Under the pieces are notes generated by a model. That model saw nothing but the letters and a program-made list of their open reading frames with translations. It was not told the DNA's origin and ran no database searches. A stretch of DNA of 64,000 bases from NCBI GenBank assembly GCA_964035575.1, contig OZ037882.1, forward strand, positions 682,001 through 746,000, given 5' to 3'. The DNA is from Rhynchopus sp. YZ270_cl-10 (Eukaryota; Euglenozoa; Diplonemea; Diplonemida; Diplonemidae). How positions within the stretch are numbered: position 1 is the stretch's first letter; each line of letters begins with the position of its first letter. Made by a program: the position numbers and the translations under genes. Below, piece after piece: positions 45,871-56,156 of this stretch.

Positions 45871-48800
45871 CAGTGCCTGCGTCCCAGAGGCGTTTGCACT
45901 ATCAACTTCACTTTTTTTTTTATGTCATAGTTAACTCGACTCAACAAAACAGAGAGACTGAGGTTCATCTCGCAAACATTATCTTTGTTTCGTTTTCCAT
46001 TTTTTTTTTCCCATTTTTTCGAAGAGGCTAGATTCTCCTTTTTGCTGAATTTTTTATTATTATTCTCAAAGATATTTCAAAGCCCCTTCTTTAACGGTAT
46101 TTTTCTCCTTTCAATGTAGTTCTTTATAAGCTGACTAAGCAACGAGAGGCTTAGGATCATCTTATAAACTTTTCTTTTAATTCCTTAGATATAGTGTGAC
46201 GAAGACATAAGACAAATGCCGACAGTCCCCCCCCATTTCCCCTACCCTACTAGCATTTACTTCAACGAAGTTTTTTTTTTGTCAGACCAGAGTTGCTCAC
46301 TCCACCAAAAAAGCCTCTATTTTTAAAAGAGATAAGGTGTGCTGTCTGTCAAGAGTATCCTATTTATCCCTTATCCCTCCTTTTTTACCGAGTGCTTCCC
46401 ATTATATACAGTACACAGAAGACCCTTCTTTTGTTAAAAAACCACCTGGCCGCTATCCCGTAATAGTAGTCTGAAAACATTTTTTCAAAAAAAAAAGTTC
46501 ATAAAAAAAAAGACAGATTTAAAAATCTCCCCGCTTTCCCAAAAAAAAAACCGTTTCTCCTCGTTTTAATGATGGCTGGCATCGTACAGTGGGTCAGGTC
46601 GGGAGGTGCCTGCATCAACACCTACAGTTTCTTTTTCTTTTTCTTCTTCTTTGTCTTTCTGAAGAAACAAACAATCCACATAAAGTAAAAAAAAAAGTTT
46701 GGGTACATTTAGTGCACCCTATTAGCAACTTCTTTCTTTTTTCCCCCCTCCAAACAATTTTTTTGGTGAATGGTATGAAACCACAGAACTCTAATTTTTT
46801 TTTTAATCTAATAAGGTGAGACAAAGAGAACGAGAGGCATCTTTTGGGTCATCTTATAAAAAAAAAAATCTATTTTTTTTTGACCGCCTATATTGCGTGA
46901 TCAAAAAATCCACTCCTTTTGCCTTCTATAATTTTTTCTCTTTTCTCTCTGGCCGTTTATAGCAATGCTGTGTGTAGTGTTCTAACAGCGAGAGACGTTT
47001 TTCCCATGGTAACTATGCAATACGTGAGAGGCTTAGATGCACCTTTTGATATTATTTTTTTTTTCTTTTGAAGGCAACCAATCGTGGCTGCTATCTCAGT
47101 GATAGTATTCCATTATGATGCTTTTCGGAAGTCGGTCAACGACCTGTCAGCGACCTGTCAATATCGACCCTTCCGGAGCACCACATTATCAAACATTTTT
47201 TTCCCCCCCTTCTTTTGCGATGTATTCACACAAAAAAAATGAAAGTTGGAGATTTGCACCAACTGTGGCAAACACAACCCGAGGCAAACTACACTACTCC
47301 AACAATTTATCAAAAAAAAAAAAAATAAGGTTGTTTTGCTCATAGAACGTTCTGCTTCTACGACAATGAGTGATGCAATACCCATGCATCACTCATCAGG
47401 TGAGATGACATATTACATCCCTCAATTTTATATGGTTTTTTTCCCTCTTTTTTTTTGACAAATTTATGTGAGAACCAACCAAATCGGTCAAGTAGGTAAA
47501 GGAGGAAAAAAAAAATAAAGTGGAGATTTGCACAAAAACTGTGGCAACACAAAACCGAGGCAACCTACACTTACTCCAACAATTTATCAAAGGGAATAGA
47601 GAGGACAACTCCTCAGGGATGTCGTGCACTACATGATAGAACTAAGTTTTTTAACACCCTTTTTTGATAAAACAACTGGCTGTCTAATTCTAAAAAAGAT
47701 TGGAGGCAGCGCTGCGGAGTGGGGTTCTTAGGCGGATTGTCGACACAAACAAAAAGGTCGACAACAATACAACTAGCCATCATGCGAAAAAAAGATAGAG
47801 TACACGTTTTCTATAAAAAATGAAAGGTTTTTTTTTTTAAATATACAGTAGTAACACTCTCCTTGCTGTGTGTGTTTTTTCTTCTTCTTTTTTCCTCGTT
47901 TTTTTCTTTCTCCTTCTGTCTTTTATCTCACTCTTTTTACCTCTCCTTTAGCCTTTTTTTAACGTCCCTGCGTCCGCTGATGAAAGGTGGGGCGTTTGTA
48001 CTTTCAACTTCTCTTTTTTTTTTTTTCCTTTTTCTCTCTGGGGGGTTCGATAACCCCTCGGAGAACCAGTGTATTCCTACGATCTGCCGGTGTCCGGCGA
48101 GACGTTTGACACTTTTCAACCCCCAGCAAGAGAACCCACAAAAAAAATTGTCTCTGCCTGCAAAAACAAAAACAAAAACAAAAAAAAAAGTTCAAAAGGC
48201 TTCGGCCAACATTGATGTTACAGACCCTATTAGCTCGAAGTGGGTTATGAGGCGATTGTCGACAACAACAACAAAAAAAAAAGCGTTTTGTATAGTGGAG
48301 TTCATCTTCGGGTGTCTACACTAATACAATAAATTTTTCAAAAAAAAAACAGCTATCTTCCACTAGGAACGCTATCGTTCTGCTGGTTCTTCTTTTCTCT
48401 TTTATTTTATTTTCTTTTTTTTCCCTTTAGTGCTTACTGTTTGTGTTATAAATAGTAAGTATATGAATGTATTTTTTTTCTTTTTTGAAAGTTCTCGTTT
48501 GTGGTCTGTATGAAAAGAAGAAAGCAATTTAAAAAAAAAAACAAATTGTTGGAGAAGAAGCAAAAAGCTAAGGCATTTGCAAAATGTTTTTTCTAAAAAA
48601 CCCGGACAGTGGAGGCTGTTTTGTGTGGCAAATGTTTTAGATGAGCTTATAGAATGTCATTTTTGACCGATTTGCATACAGCTTTATCAAATCTAACCCG
48701 TACCTCAAAAAAAGATTAAAGGGGGACGACTGAACCAAAAAAAAAGAAAAAAAAAATTCCCTTTTCTGAGCGACCTGTCCGGCTCCCCCCATCCCAAATC

Positions 48801-50057
48801 CACAACGATGAGCGTTGTGCGTTAACTAACAAAGCAAAACAAAAAAAGAGTCACAACACTTCTGAGAAGAAATCTCGAAATGTTGAGACAAATACAAATT
48901 TGAAAAATAGTGTTTTCAAAACAAAACAAAAAAACGTGAAGGGGTGTGTTGATGGTGTGGGTGGCATGTATTGTGTTGTGGTTGGTAGGCTCGTATTATA
49001 TTATCTCCTGTTCCAAAAAAAAAAAAAAGGCAAGAAAAGCCTTCGGGCGACACTTGAGTATCAAATCGCCAGTAGGTCGTTGTTGATGCAAAAAAAAAGT
49101 TAAAACAAAAACAAAAACAAAAAACAATAAAACGTTCATTTTCTTCAGGTGATTCAACAGCTGTGAGGCTCAGACTCATCCGATCTACTTTCTCTCTCTC
49201 TCTCTCTTTTTTTTTTCTCCTCTTTTTTCGTCATTAGAGCTGCCCTTTGCCCCCTTTTGTTTTATCGCAAAAAAAATATCTGTCTCTCTTTTTGATGTAA
49301 TGTGTACGTTGACGAGAGGCACATCCTGTCTTTCAAAAGTTACAAGTTTACTTTATTTTCTTTTTTTTTATTTTTGCAAATTTTCATGTTAGCAAAAAAT
49401 ACCCTACGCAAAACCACAACCCATTAACCCAGTTTTGAGAGTAGTAACGACAGCAAATTTAAAAAAAATATACAGTGGAGCACACTCTAGGGTGGCTACA
49501 CTAATACAACAAAGTTTTCAAAAAACAAAAAAAAGCTCAAAAAAAGGTGGTGAAATTTGTCTGAATGGCAGTTTCGCTCAAACTAACAGATGATCAAAAA
49601 AACTTAACACATTGTCAATCAAGTGGGAGAGGGCACAGCTCATCCCTGAAGTACATATTTCTTTACGTGACCGCAGCCAAAAAAAAGAAATAAACATTTT
49701 GTCGAGCACCTTCTCGGTTGTATACATTATGATGTGTGGCTGAAACAAAAAAGACAAAAAAAAAATTTGTTTAACGCACAACGATGAGCGTTGTGCGTTA
49801 AACAAAACAAAACAAAATCACCCCCCCAGCAACGTGTTTCCCCCTATAGTTCAGATCATATGGCATGCGCTGTGTCTGTATCATAGCGAGGCATATTTTC
49901 ATCATTTGTTCTGTATCACTTACCAACCCCTTTTTTCTCTCTCTCTCTTTTTTATTTCCCCCCCCAGCTTCAGACCACCGTATTTATATTAAGAAAAACA
50001 CTGGGCAGTGAAGGCTGTCTATTTGGCAGCTACACTACTCCAACAAATTATCAAAAA

Positions 50058-50088
<31 letters not shown>

Positions 50089-50872
50089 TTCAAGGAAGGT
50101 CTGTGCCTGTCTAAAACGCTAAAAAAGCAATATAGAACGAAAAATTTGACAGATGTGGTGCTTTTTCTCTCTTTTTTTTTCTTCCTTTTTTTTTGACAAC
50201 GTTTATCAGGAAGGAGGGGGCCTGGGGCCTGGGGTTGCAAACACGGCCTTATTCCTCCTCTTTTAGTTTTTGTTTTTTGACTTTTTCTTTTTTCCTCCTT
50301 TCCTGTTGTTTTTTTATATAAACAAAAGGCTGTGTGTGTTTGTGCGCACAGTAAAAGAAAGTGTCCTAGCCTTTGTATTTTTTATTATTATTTTGGTGTG
50401 ATTTGTCGCTGGGCAATAAATCATGCATCCGGCGTTTCAACAAAAATTTAAAAAAAAAAAACACCGGGTGCATGTAATAACTTCATGAACATAACGCTTT
50501 TAGGCTGAGCTTTTCAAAGAAAAACAGAGAAAAGACAACCAACAGAGTTCACAACGATTCAAAAAAAAACAAAAAAACCCAAGGTGTGTTCTCACGATAT
50601 CAATTTTTTTTAAAGTAGTCCGGGTACTGTGATTTCGCACTGCCGGAAATTGGTAAAGGTTACCTTGGGTGTATCGAGCTTCATCTTGACCATTTTTTTT
50701 CTCTTTAAATTGTGCGATTTTTATTTTCTCAAGGTGATTAAGCACGAGAGACCTAAGGTTCGTCAGCCTTTATTCTTTACATTTTAAACACAGTCATACA
50801 AACAACGATATTAAGATTTCAACACTCAAAGGCGGGGTTTTACCCACCCTATGTTCGTTGTTTTACTGTATG

Positions 50873-50994
50873 ATCCACCTAATTTTTACCCCGCGCATAA
50901 GCACGTAAAGGCTGGGAAAAATGGGTGGGGTTTGGCCTATACGGGCCTGTACGGGCCTTTCCGCGCCTATACGCGGGGTAAAAATCAGGTGGAT
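50873..50994. mobile_element. Foldback element, ATCCACCT ends
   Basis: ATCCACCTAATTTTTACCCC at the left and GGGGTAAAAATCAGGTGGAT at the right form long arms. The centre has GGCCTATACGGGCCTGTACG repeats. It ends 14 bases before the 51.0-kb hAT element. No duplication recognised. Confidence 0.7.
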
Positions 50995-51008
50995 GATATG
51001 AATAAAAT

Positions 51009-51673
51009 CAGTGTTTCCCACGGTGAGATTTTGGGGTGAGAAATCTCACAAAAAAAGAAAAAAAAAAAAAGTGAGGTGAGAAATCTCACCTGCAGGAAAA
51101 AAAAAAAAAAAAAAAATCATGGTTGAACCGCGGGAGTACCATGGGGAACTGGGTTGCTGACCGCACCATCCAGGCTGTACCTCAATTTTTTTTTGCCTGC
51201 GGCGCCATTTTCCCTTTTTTGCTCCGCAAAAAAGGGTTAGGTGTGTGACTATGTGCTGTAAAAAGATAGGTTTTTACACAAAACCCTAATTTTTTTTCTC
51301 CTGCGGCGCCATTTGTTTGATTTTTTTTTTTGCTCCGCAAAAATCCCTAACGACAGTGACATTTATGTCAACAATTTTTAGAAATGTTGCGTACCGTGGC
51401 TTCGCTTGGGTGCCATGCCTGCCATGACTGCTGTTTATTTTGTAAATGTACTGAGTTTACTGATAATTCGTATACCACGTGTGCCTGGTGCAAATATCAA
51501 TGAAGTGCCGAACTCCGAGAAATTCTCACATTCCGCCGGAGGCCCCCAACTTGAGCTAAGGTGGGGACCTGGGCGCGCGAAGCGCGCCCGGGCTCGCCAC
51601 ACCTATACAAAAACCCGCAAAACCGCAAAATCTCACCTATTTTCAGAGTTAGGTGAGATGCTGGGAAACACTG
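51009..51673. mobile_element. hAT-type (Tip100-like tip) miniature element, 665 bp
   Basis: Tips CAGTGTTTCCCA and TGGGAAACACTG, a sequence typical of hAT/Tip100 termini, flanked by perfect 8-bp duplications AATAAAAT (51001-51008 and 51674-51681). Inside are GTGAGATTTCTCACC-type palindromes, the GCCTGCGGCGCCATTT word shared with the 27.8-kb element, and a GC hairpin shared with 22.55 kb. No ORF of note. Confidence 0.9.
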
Positions 51674-54044
51674 AATAAAATGATGTGGAAAAAAAAATGA
51701 GGGTTCTGGGGGAAAAAAAGATACCCAACGAAAACAAAAAGTATCACGTGTAACAGGAAAATAAAACAAAACTTTTTTTTTTGAAAAATGCTTTGTTTTT
51801 TTTTTCCTCATTTCTATTCGACGTTTCTTGTCAAAGTTGACTGAGCAATGTGAAAGCTCGGGTTCATCTTATAAAAAAATAACTATCAAATTGTATTTTT
51901 TGATGTGTTTGAAAGAACCTGACTTCGACATTCAGAATCGTTTTAAATGAGGGAGGGGAAGGGGGGGTGAATTCACGCATACTGATCTACCGTCCTCTTT
52001 AGTTTGTCGGAAATGCACAAAAAAAAAAAAAAAAATGGTTTGAAAAGTGTATTTCTCTTGTGAAAAGGAAGGGAAAAAAAGAGAGAGAAAGAAATCGTCC
52101 TTTTTAATCATGTGTTTTTTTTTGTTTACATATGAAAAAAAATAACAACGTTTCTTGGAAATGGTGAGGCTGGGGCCGAAAAATAAAGTGTAACTTTTTT
52201 TTACTATTTTAGGGCTGTTTCCAAACCATGAAAGTTTTTTTTTTTTCTTTGGTTATATTGTGGACAATATCAATAAACAAAAAAAAAGAGAACATTGCTT
52301 TTTCCCCAAAAAAAACCTGGAAAAACAAAGAAGAAGTCAATTTGATAAAACTATAGTCCAAACATCCCGCCTCACCCCCATCCCTCCCATCCCTCCCAAC
52401 CCGTGTTTGTGTTTCTCTCAATATTTTAAACCCTTGCTCCTACTGATGAGTTTGCTGCCGCAGGGTTTTTGTCGAGGTGGTCTAGGAGCAGGCAGCTCGA
52501 AACCACTAAAACGAGTGTCAGCCCAGAATCTGTATGTATATGGATAATGCTACATTTAATGGAGAGGTAAAATGTACTGGCTGTATCCATCTCCTTTTTA
52601 TTGTCAGCCCATATAATCCGTACCAACGAGGATAATGCTATTTTTAAGAGGTAAATTTTACTGGCTGTAACCTCACGGACTTTTATTAATGGGTACATGA
52701 AACTTTCTTTTCCAAAAAAAAACATAAAAAAACGAGTCACGTCACTATTAGAAACAAACAATCCACATAAAGTAAAAAAAAAAAGTTTGGGTACATTTAG
52801 TGCACCCTATTATACCATCTATTCAGTAGAATAGTTAGTATATGAAACAATTTTTTTTCTTTCTCTTCTTTGCAAAACACAGAGAGTTAGGTTGAGGTTT
52901 ATTTACCTAAAAAAAAACAAAACCTTTCTTTTATTTTTGAAACGATATTTTTTTTTTCTGTGTGGGGGAAGGCTTTTCCCCCCCCCCTTATTTTCTGTCC
53001 AACAAAGTTTTTTTTTGTTTTGTTTTTTTATTTTATTTTTTTCTATCGCTCACGTATCAAGTATGCCCCTCTCTCCTCACTCTCTCTCAACTCATTAAGA
53101 AAGATGTAGTTGGAGACCCCCCCCCCCAAAAAAAAAAAATAGCAATTTGTGCTACTGCCTTTCGCCCCTCTTTTTTTCTTCTTCTTTTTTTTCAGATTGT
53201 CGAACACGAAAAAAAAATTGATGCAGGACTGCATGATTGGGGACCACCCCGGTACACCCGGTCATTGCACCGAAAAGGTACATTGACACCAGAGGGCTTT
53301 GTATGTTTCAGGTCCAAAATTTTTGTTCTGGAGGGTTGTAAAAAATAGGCAACAAAAAATCAAAAAAAAAAAAAAAAAAAATCCCCCCCTTCTCCCTACC
53401 ATTCTTTCTCTGCGCTTCGCTTCTTGAAGTTCGCATCTATCAAAAAAAAAAAATCCCCCAACAAAAAAATAATAAAACGAGTGTAAAGAGAAAGCGTACA
53501 AGCAAAAAAAAAATCATGACTGCGCGCCCCCCCTCAAAAACCCTCAAAAAATAACCCCCCTCCCCCCCAAAAAAAAGGGATGCCAATTCTATTTTTTGTG
53601 ACTATTTTGGTTTTTTTTTTTTTATCACGTTTCCTTTTTGTTATTTTCTCTTTTATTTTTTTTTCTTCTTTTTTCTTTAAAAAAACCCCCCCACCCACCC
53701 GCCATTTGTGGGAACACCACACAAAAAAAAAAAAGCAAAAAAAAGCAAAAAAAAAACAATGACCAATTCCAATATAAAAAAAAGCTTCAATTCAATTTCG
53801 ATCCAATCCTCCTTCTCCACAACACTACAAAATCACCCTACCAGAAACACCCCCATACACCCCCCCCTCAAACACACCCTAAACAAACACAAACACAACA
53901 TAGCAAAAAACACAAGAGTACAAAACATAACAAAAAAAAAACATCTTCTACAAACCCCCAAAACACACCTCTCTCCCCCCTTCCCACTTACTCTTAAACA
54001 CCCCCCCTCCTCCTCCTCCTCTCCTCCCCTCCTCCGCTCCTCAC
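51674..54044. other. Intergenic region before the retropepsin-like ORF
   Basis: Family A (51833), a duplicated block GGATAATGCTA...GAGGTAAA...TACTGGCTGTA (about 52540-52680), family E (52783) and a family J relative (53222) are present. The last 100 bases are C/T-rich, including a run of CTCCT units just before the ATG at 54045. Confidence 0.55.
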
Positions 54045-55016
54045 ATGGAGGCGTTTCTCCCCAACGACGACGACGTGATCTGCATCGCCGATGAAGACAG
54101 CTCGTCATCCACCTTCGCCACCTCCTATACTTCAAGCTCGTCCGACAGTGATAGCGACACCTTGCCTGCGTTGCTCGCTTATGGTGGGGTAGCGGGGACT
54201 GAACGCACCGACCCTGAACGACACAATGGTGTTCACGTGAACGAAGGACTGGAATTGAGTGCCGCAAGGCTACAACAAATAGGAAACTATGGGCAAAGAC
54301 ACGATGATGGGTTGGACGGTGTGGAAGCCTTCATCTGCCAAGGCTCTGACGAAGAAGATGATGCTTCAGAAACGCCTTGCCCTGAAAAAGAGGAAAGACA
54401 AAAAACAAAGCCACGCAAGAAGCGGCGGAGGAGAAGAACTACCAGCGGCAACATACCTCCCCCAAAGCTCGTTAGTGGCAAGCGGAGCACCTTTAGTATC
54501 AAAGTGAATGCGAAAAAGGATGGGAAAATAAAAAGGCCTACGGTGTTCGCAACGTTCCGCAGGGTGCCGAACAGTTCTGGACAGCCGGGGATTGGGGGGT
54601 TTTCAAGGAAAAAGGTGTTGGTGGATACTGGGGCGACACGAACGGCGATTACACATGAAATGGCGTTGGACATATTAAAATTAAGACCCAGGGGTTCTAC
54701 TCATATTACAACAGGCGATGGGGTGAAGACAGAAAGACTGCTGGTACGTATAAGTGTCGAGGTTTGCAACACAACAAGCTATGTATGGGCGACCGTCCGC
54801 CCGCCACACGCACTAAAGCATTGTATTCTAGGAATCGATTGGGTAGGTACAGTGCGCCCTGACTGGGTATATGCAGACAGAAAGAAGAAACCTCGCAAAA
54901 AGCGCGCCGTCCCCGCAGCTGCATCATCGTCGTTTAGACGAAAAGGCAGCAAAAAGAATGTCAGCCCCACAAACGAGGCGGAAACAGTCTCGCGACGGAA
55001 AACAGCGTTGTTCTGA
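54045..55016 (+). CDS. Retropepsin-like aspartic protease domain protein
   Basis: 323 residues, one open frame. An acidic, Ser-rich N-terminus (1-115) is followed by a basic patch (KPRKKRRRRR, 122-131), a beta-rich domain with the catalytic signature VLVDTGATRTAI (DTGA at 194-197) and the paired ILGIDWV motif (261-267), and a second basic tail. This is the clan AA protease fold found in retroelements and in host Ddi1-like proteins. No reverse transcriptase, integrase or long terminal repeats were seen nearby, so it is either a fossil piece of a Ty3-like element or a host gene derived from one. As an ORF it looks whole. GC content resembles neighbouring genes. The ATG follows a long C/T tract. 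The proteolytic activity is family knowledge, not shown. Confidence 0.7.
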   Translation: MEAFLPNDDDVICIADEDSSSSTFATSYTSSSSDSDSDTLPALLAYGGVAGTERTDPERHNGVHVNEGLELSAARLQQIGNYGQRHDDGLDGVEAFICQGSDEEDDASETPCPEKEERQKTKPRKKRRRRRTTSGNIPPPKLVSGKRSTFSIKVNAKKDGKIKRPTVFATFRRVPNSSGQPGIGGFSRKKVLVDTGATRTAITHEMALDILKLRPRGSTHITTGDGVKTERLLVRISVEVCNTTSYVWATVRPPHALKHCILGIDWVGTVRPDWVYADRKKKPRKKRAVPAAASSSFRRKGSKKNVSPTNEAETVSRRKTALF

Positions 55017-55321
55017 ATCATTTTGAAAAAGAATGACAGTGGAGATTTGCACCAACTGTGGCAAACACAACCGAGGCAAAACTACACTACTCCAACAATT
55101 TATCAAAGAAAAATAACACATAGTGGAGTCCACACTGTCTACACTAATACAACCAAGTTTTCAAAAAAAAAGGAGAATTTTTCTCAGGAGGTGGGGGAAG
55201 GTGAGGAGGGGGTGTAGAGGCTCAACTGGAAGGGTATCTTTTTTAGATTTTGTTTATATTCCAATGATCCGTTCTTTTTCAGCACCTAACTGTAGGCTAA
55301 CATTAAGCACCACGAAAAAAA

Positions 55322-55630
55322 GGGGGGACTAATTACATAACAATGCAACGAGGCTGACTACGCCTGAAAAAAAATATGTCATCATGTCTGGAAAATGTAT
55401 CTGAGGCGTGGCTTGAGGTGTACCAATACGGATTAATCACACCTCAAACACGCCTGAAGCGGGCCTTAGCGAGGCCGAAAACGGATGACAATAGGCATGA
55501 CTGAAAAAAACGTATCTGAGTCGTGGCTGAGAGTATTCAGGATTACTTATGTTTAAGTACGCCTCAGACACTCCTTAGCAGGCCTTAGCGAGGCCGATTC
55601 TGCCTCGTTGCATTGTATGTAATTACCCCC
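55322..55630. mobile_element. MITE-like TIR element, 309 bp
   Basis: TAATTACATAACAATGCAAC, then GAGGC at the left, is inverted at the right as GCCTCGTTGCATTGTATGTA, then ATTA, with GGGGG/CCCCC tips. The interior shows a duplicated module: TGTATCTGAGGCGTGGCT and CGTATCTGAGTCGTGGCT, and GGCCTTAGCGAGGCCGA twice. No clear target duplication. Confidence 0.7.
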
Positions 55631-56051
55631 TATGTCGGTATGTGCGTGCTGAATTTGTGAATTCTTATAGAAGTAGAGAAGCGTGAGAGAGTGAGGTTCT
55701 GATTCACTTAAGGTGCTTAAGCAGAGTGGGTTTGCAAACCCGCGAAAGGGGTTGGTAGTGCAAAAGCTTTATGTCATTCTTACTTAAATCCTTTTCTCTC
55801 GATAGAGGTGAAGTTCTCTGTCTGCGTGTGTGTGTGTGTTTGATAACTAATGGGGGAGATTATTACGCATAATTATTACCCCATAAAAAAAAGGTGGGAG
55901 ACCTGCATTCATTCAAACCAGGCCGGTTCCTCCCCCGTTCCGCCCCACCCCTTTCCCCCCTCCACTCCGGGGGCTGGATCAAACGCTCAAAGGTGCGTTT
56001 TGTTTGATACGAATAGTCTTTAAAAAAAAACAGAACCACCCATACACACAC

Positions 56052-56098
56052 TTCAATCCATTTCTCTTTCCCCCTTTACTCTTCATACAAAACCCTAG
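56052..56098 (+). promoter_or_regulatory. Probable trans-splice acceptor of the uridylyltransferase gene
   Basis: A pyrimidine-rich stretch (CATTTCTCTTTCCCCCTTTA) ends at CCCTAG (AG at 56097-56098), 58 bases before the ATG. This layout is what spliced-leader addition needs in euglenozoans; it is an inference because no spliced leader was identified. Confidence 0.4.
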
Positions 56099-56156
56099 AC
56101 AGAAACAAAACCCCCCTCCCTCTCCCCCCCCAAACTAACAACAAAAACCAAAAAAA

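Larger units (their letters stand above)
43670..51008. other. Gene-free region with mini-repeats
   Basis: No gene. Families seen: D (44101, 48194, 49034), B (44269, 48293, 49473), G (45033, 45871, 47963, 48066), A (45748, 46129, 47008, 49148, 50731), I (46570), E (46697), H (47130) and C (47246, 47520, 50003). A foldback at about 50417-50480 pairs GCATCCGGCGTTT with AAACACCGGGTGC, and another foldback lies at 50873-50994. Confidence 0.6.
55017..56156. other. Intergenic region with repeats and a TIR element
   Basis: Family C (55037-55108) and B (55121-55170) lie back to back right after the stop, then the TIR element at 55322-55630. The rest is featureless up to the pyrimidine tract at 56052-56092. 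Confidence 0.6.

Noticed and set aside
53638-54094. Lys/Thr/Pro-rich ORFs just upstream of 54045
   Set aside because: They are translations of A- and C-run DNA with no protein-like composition.
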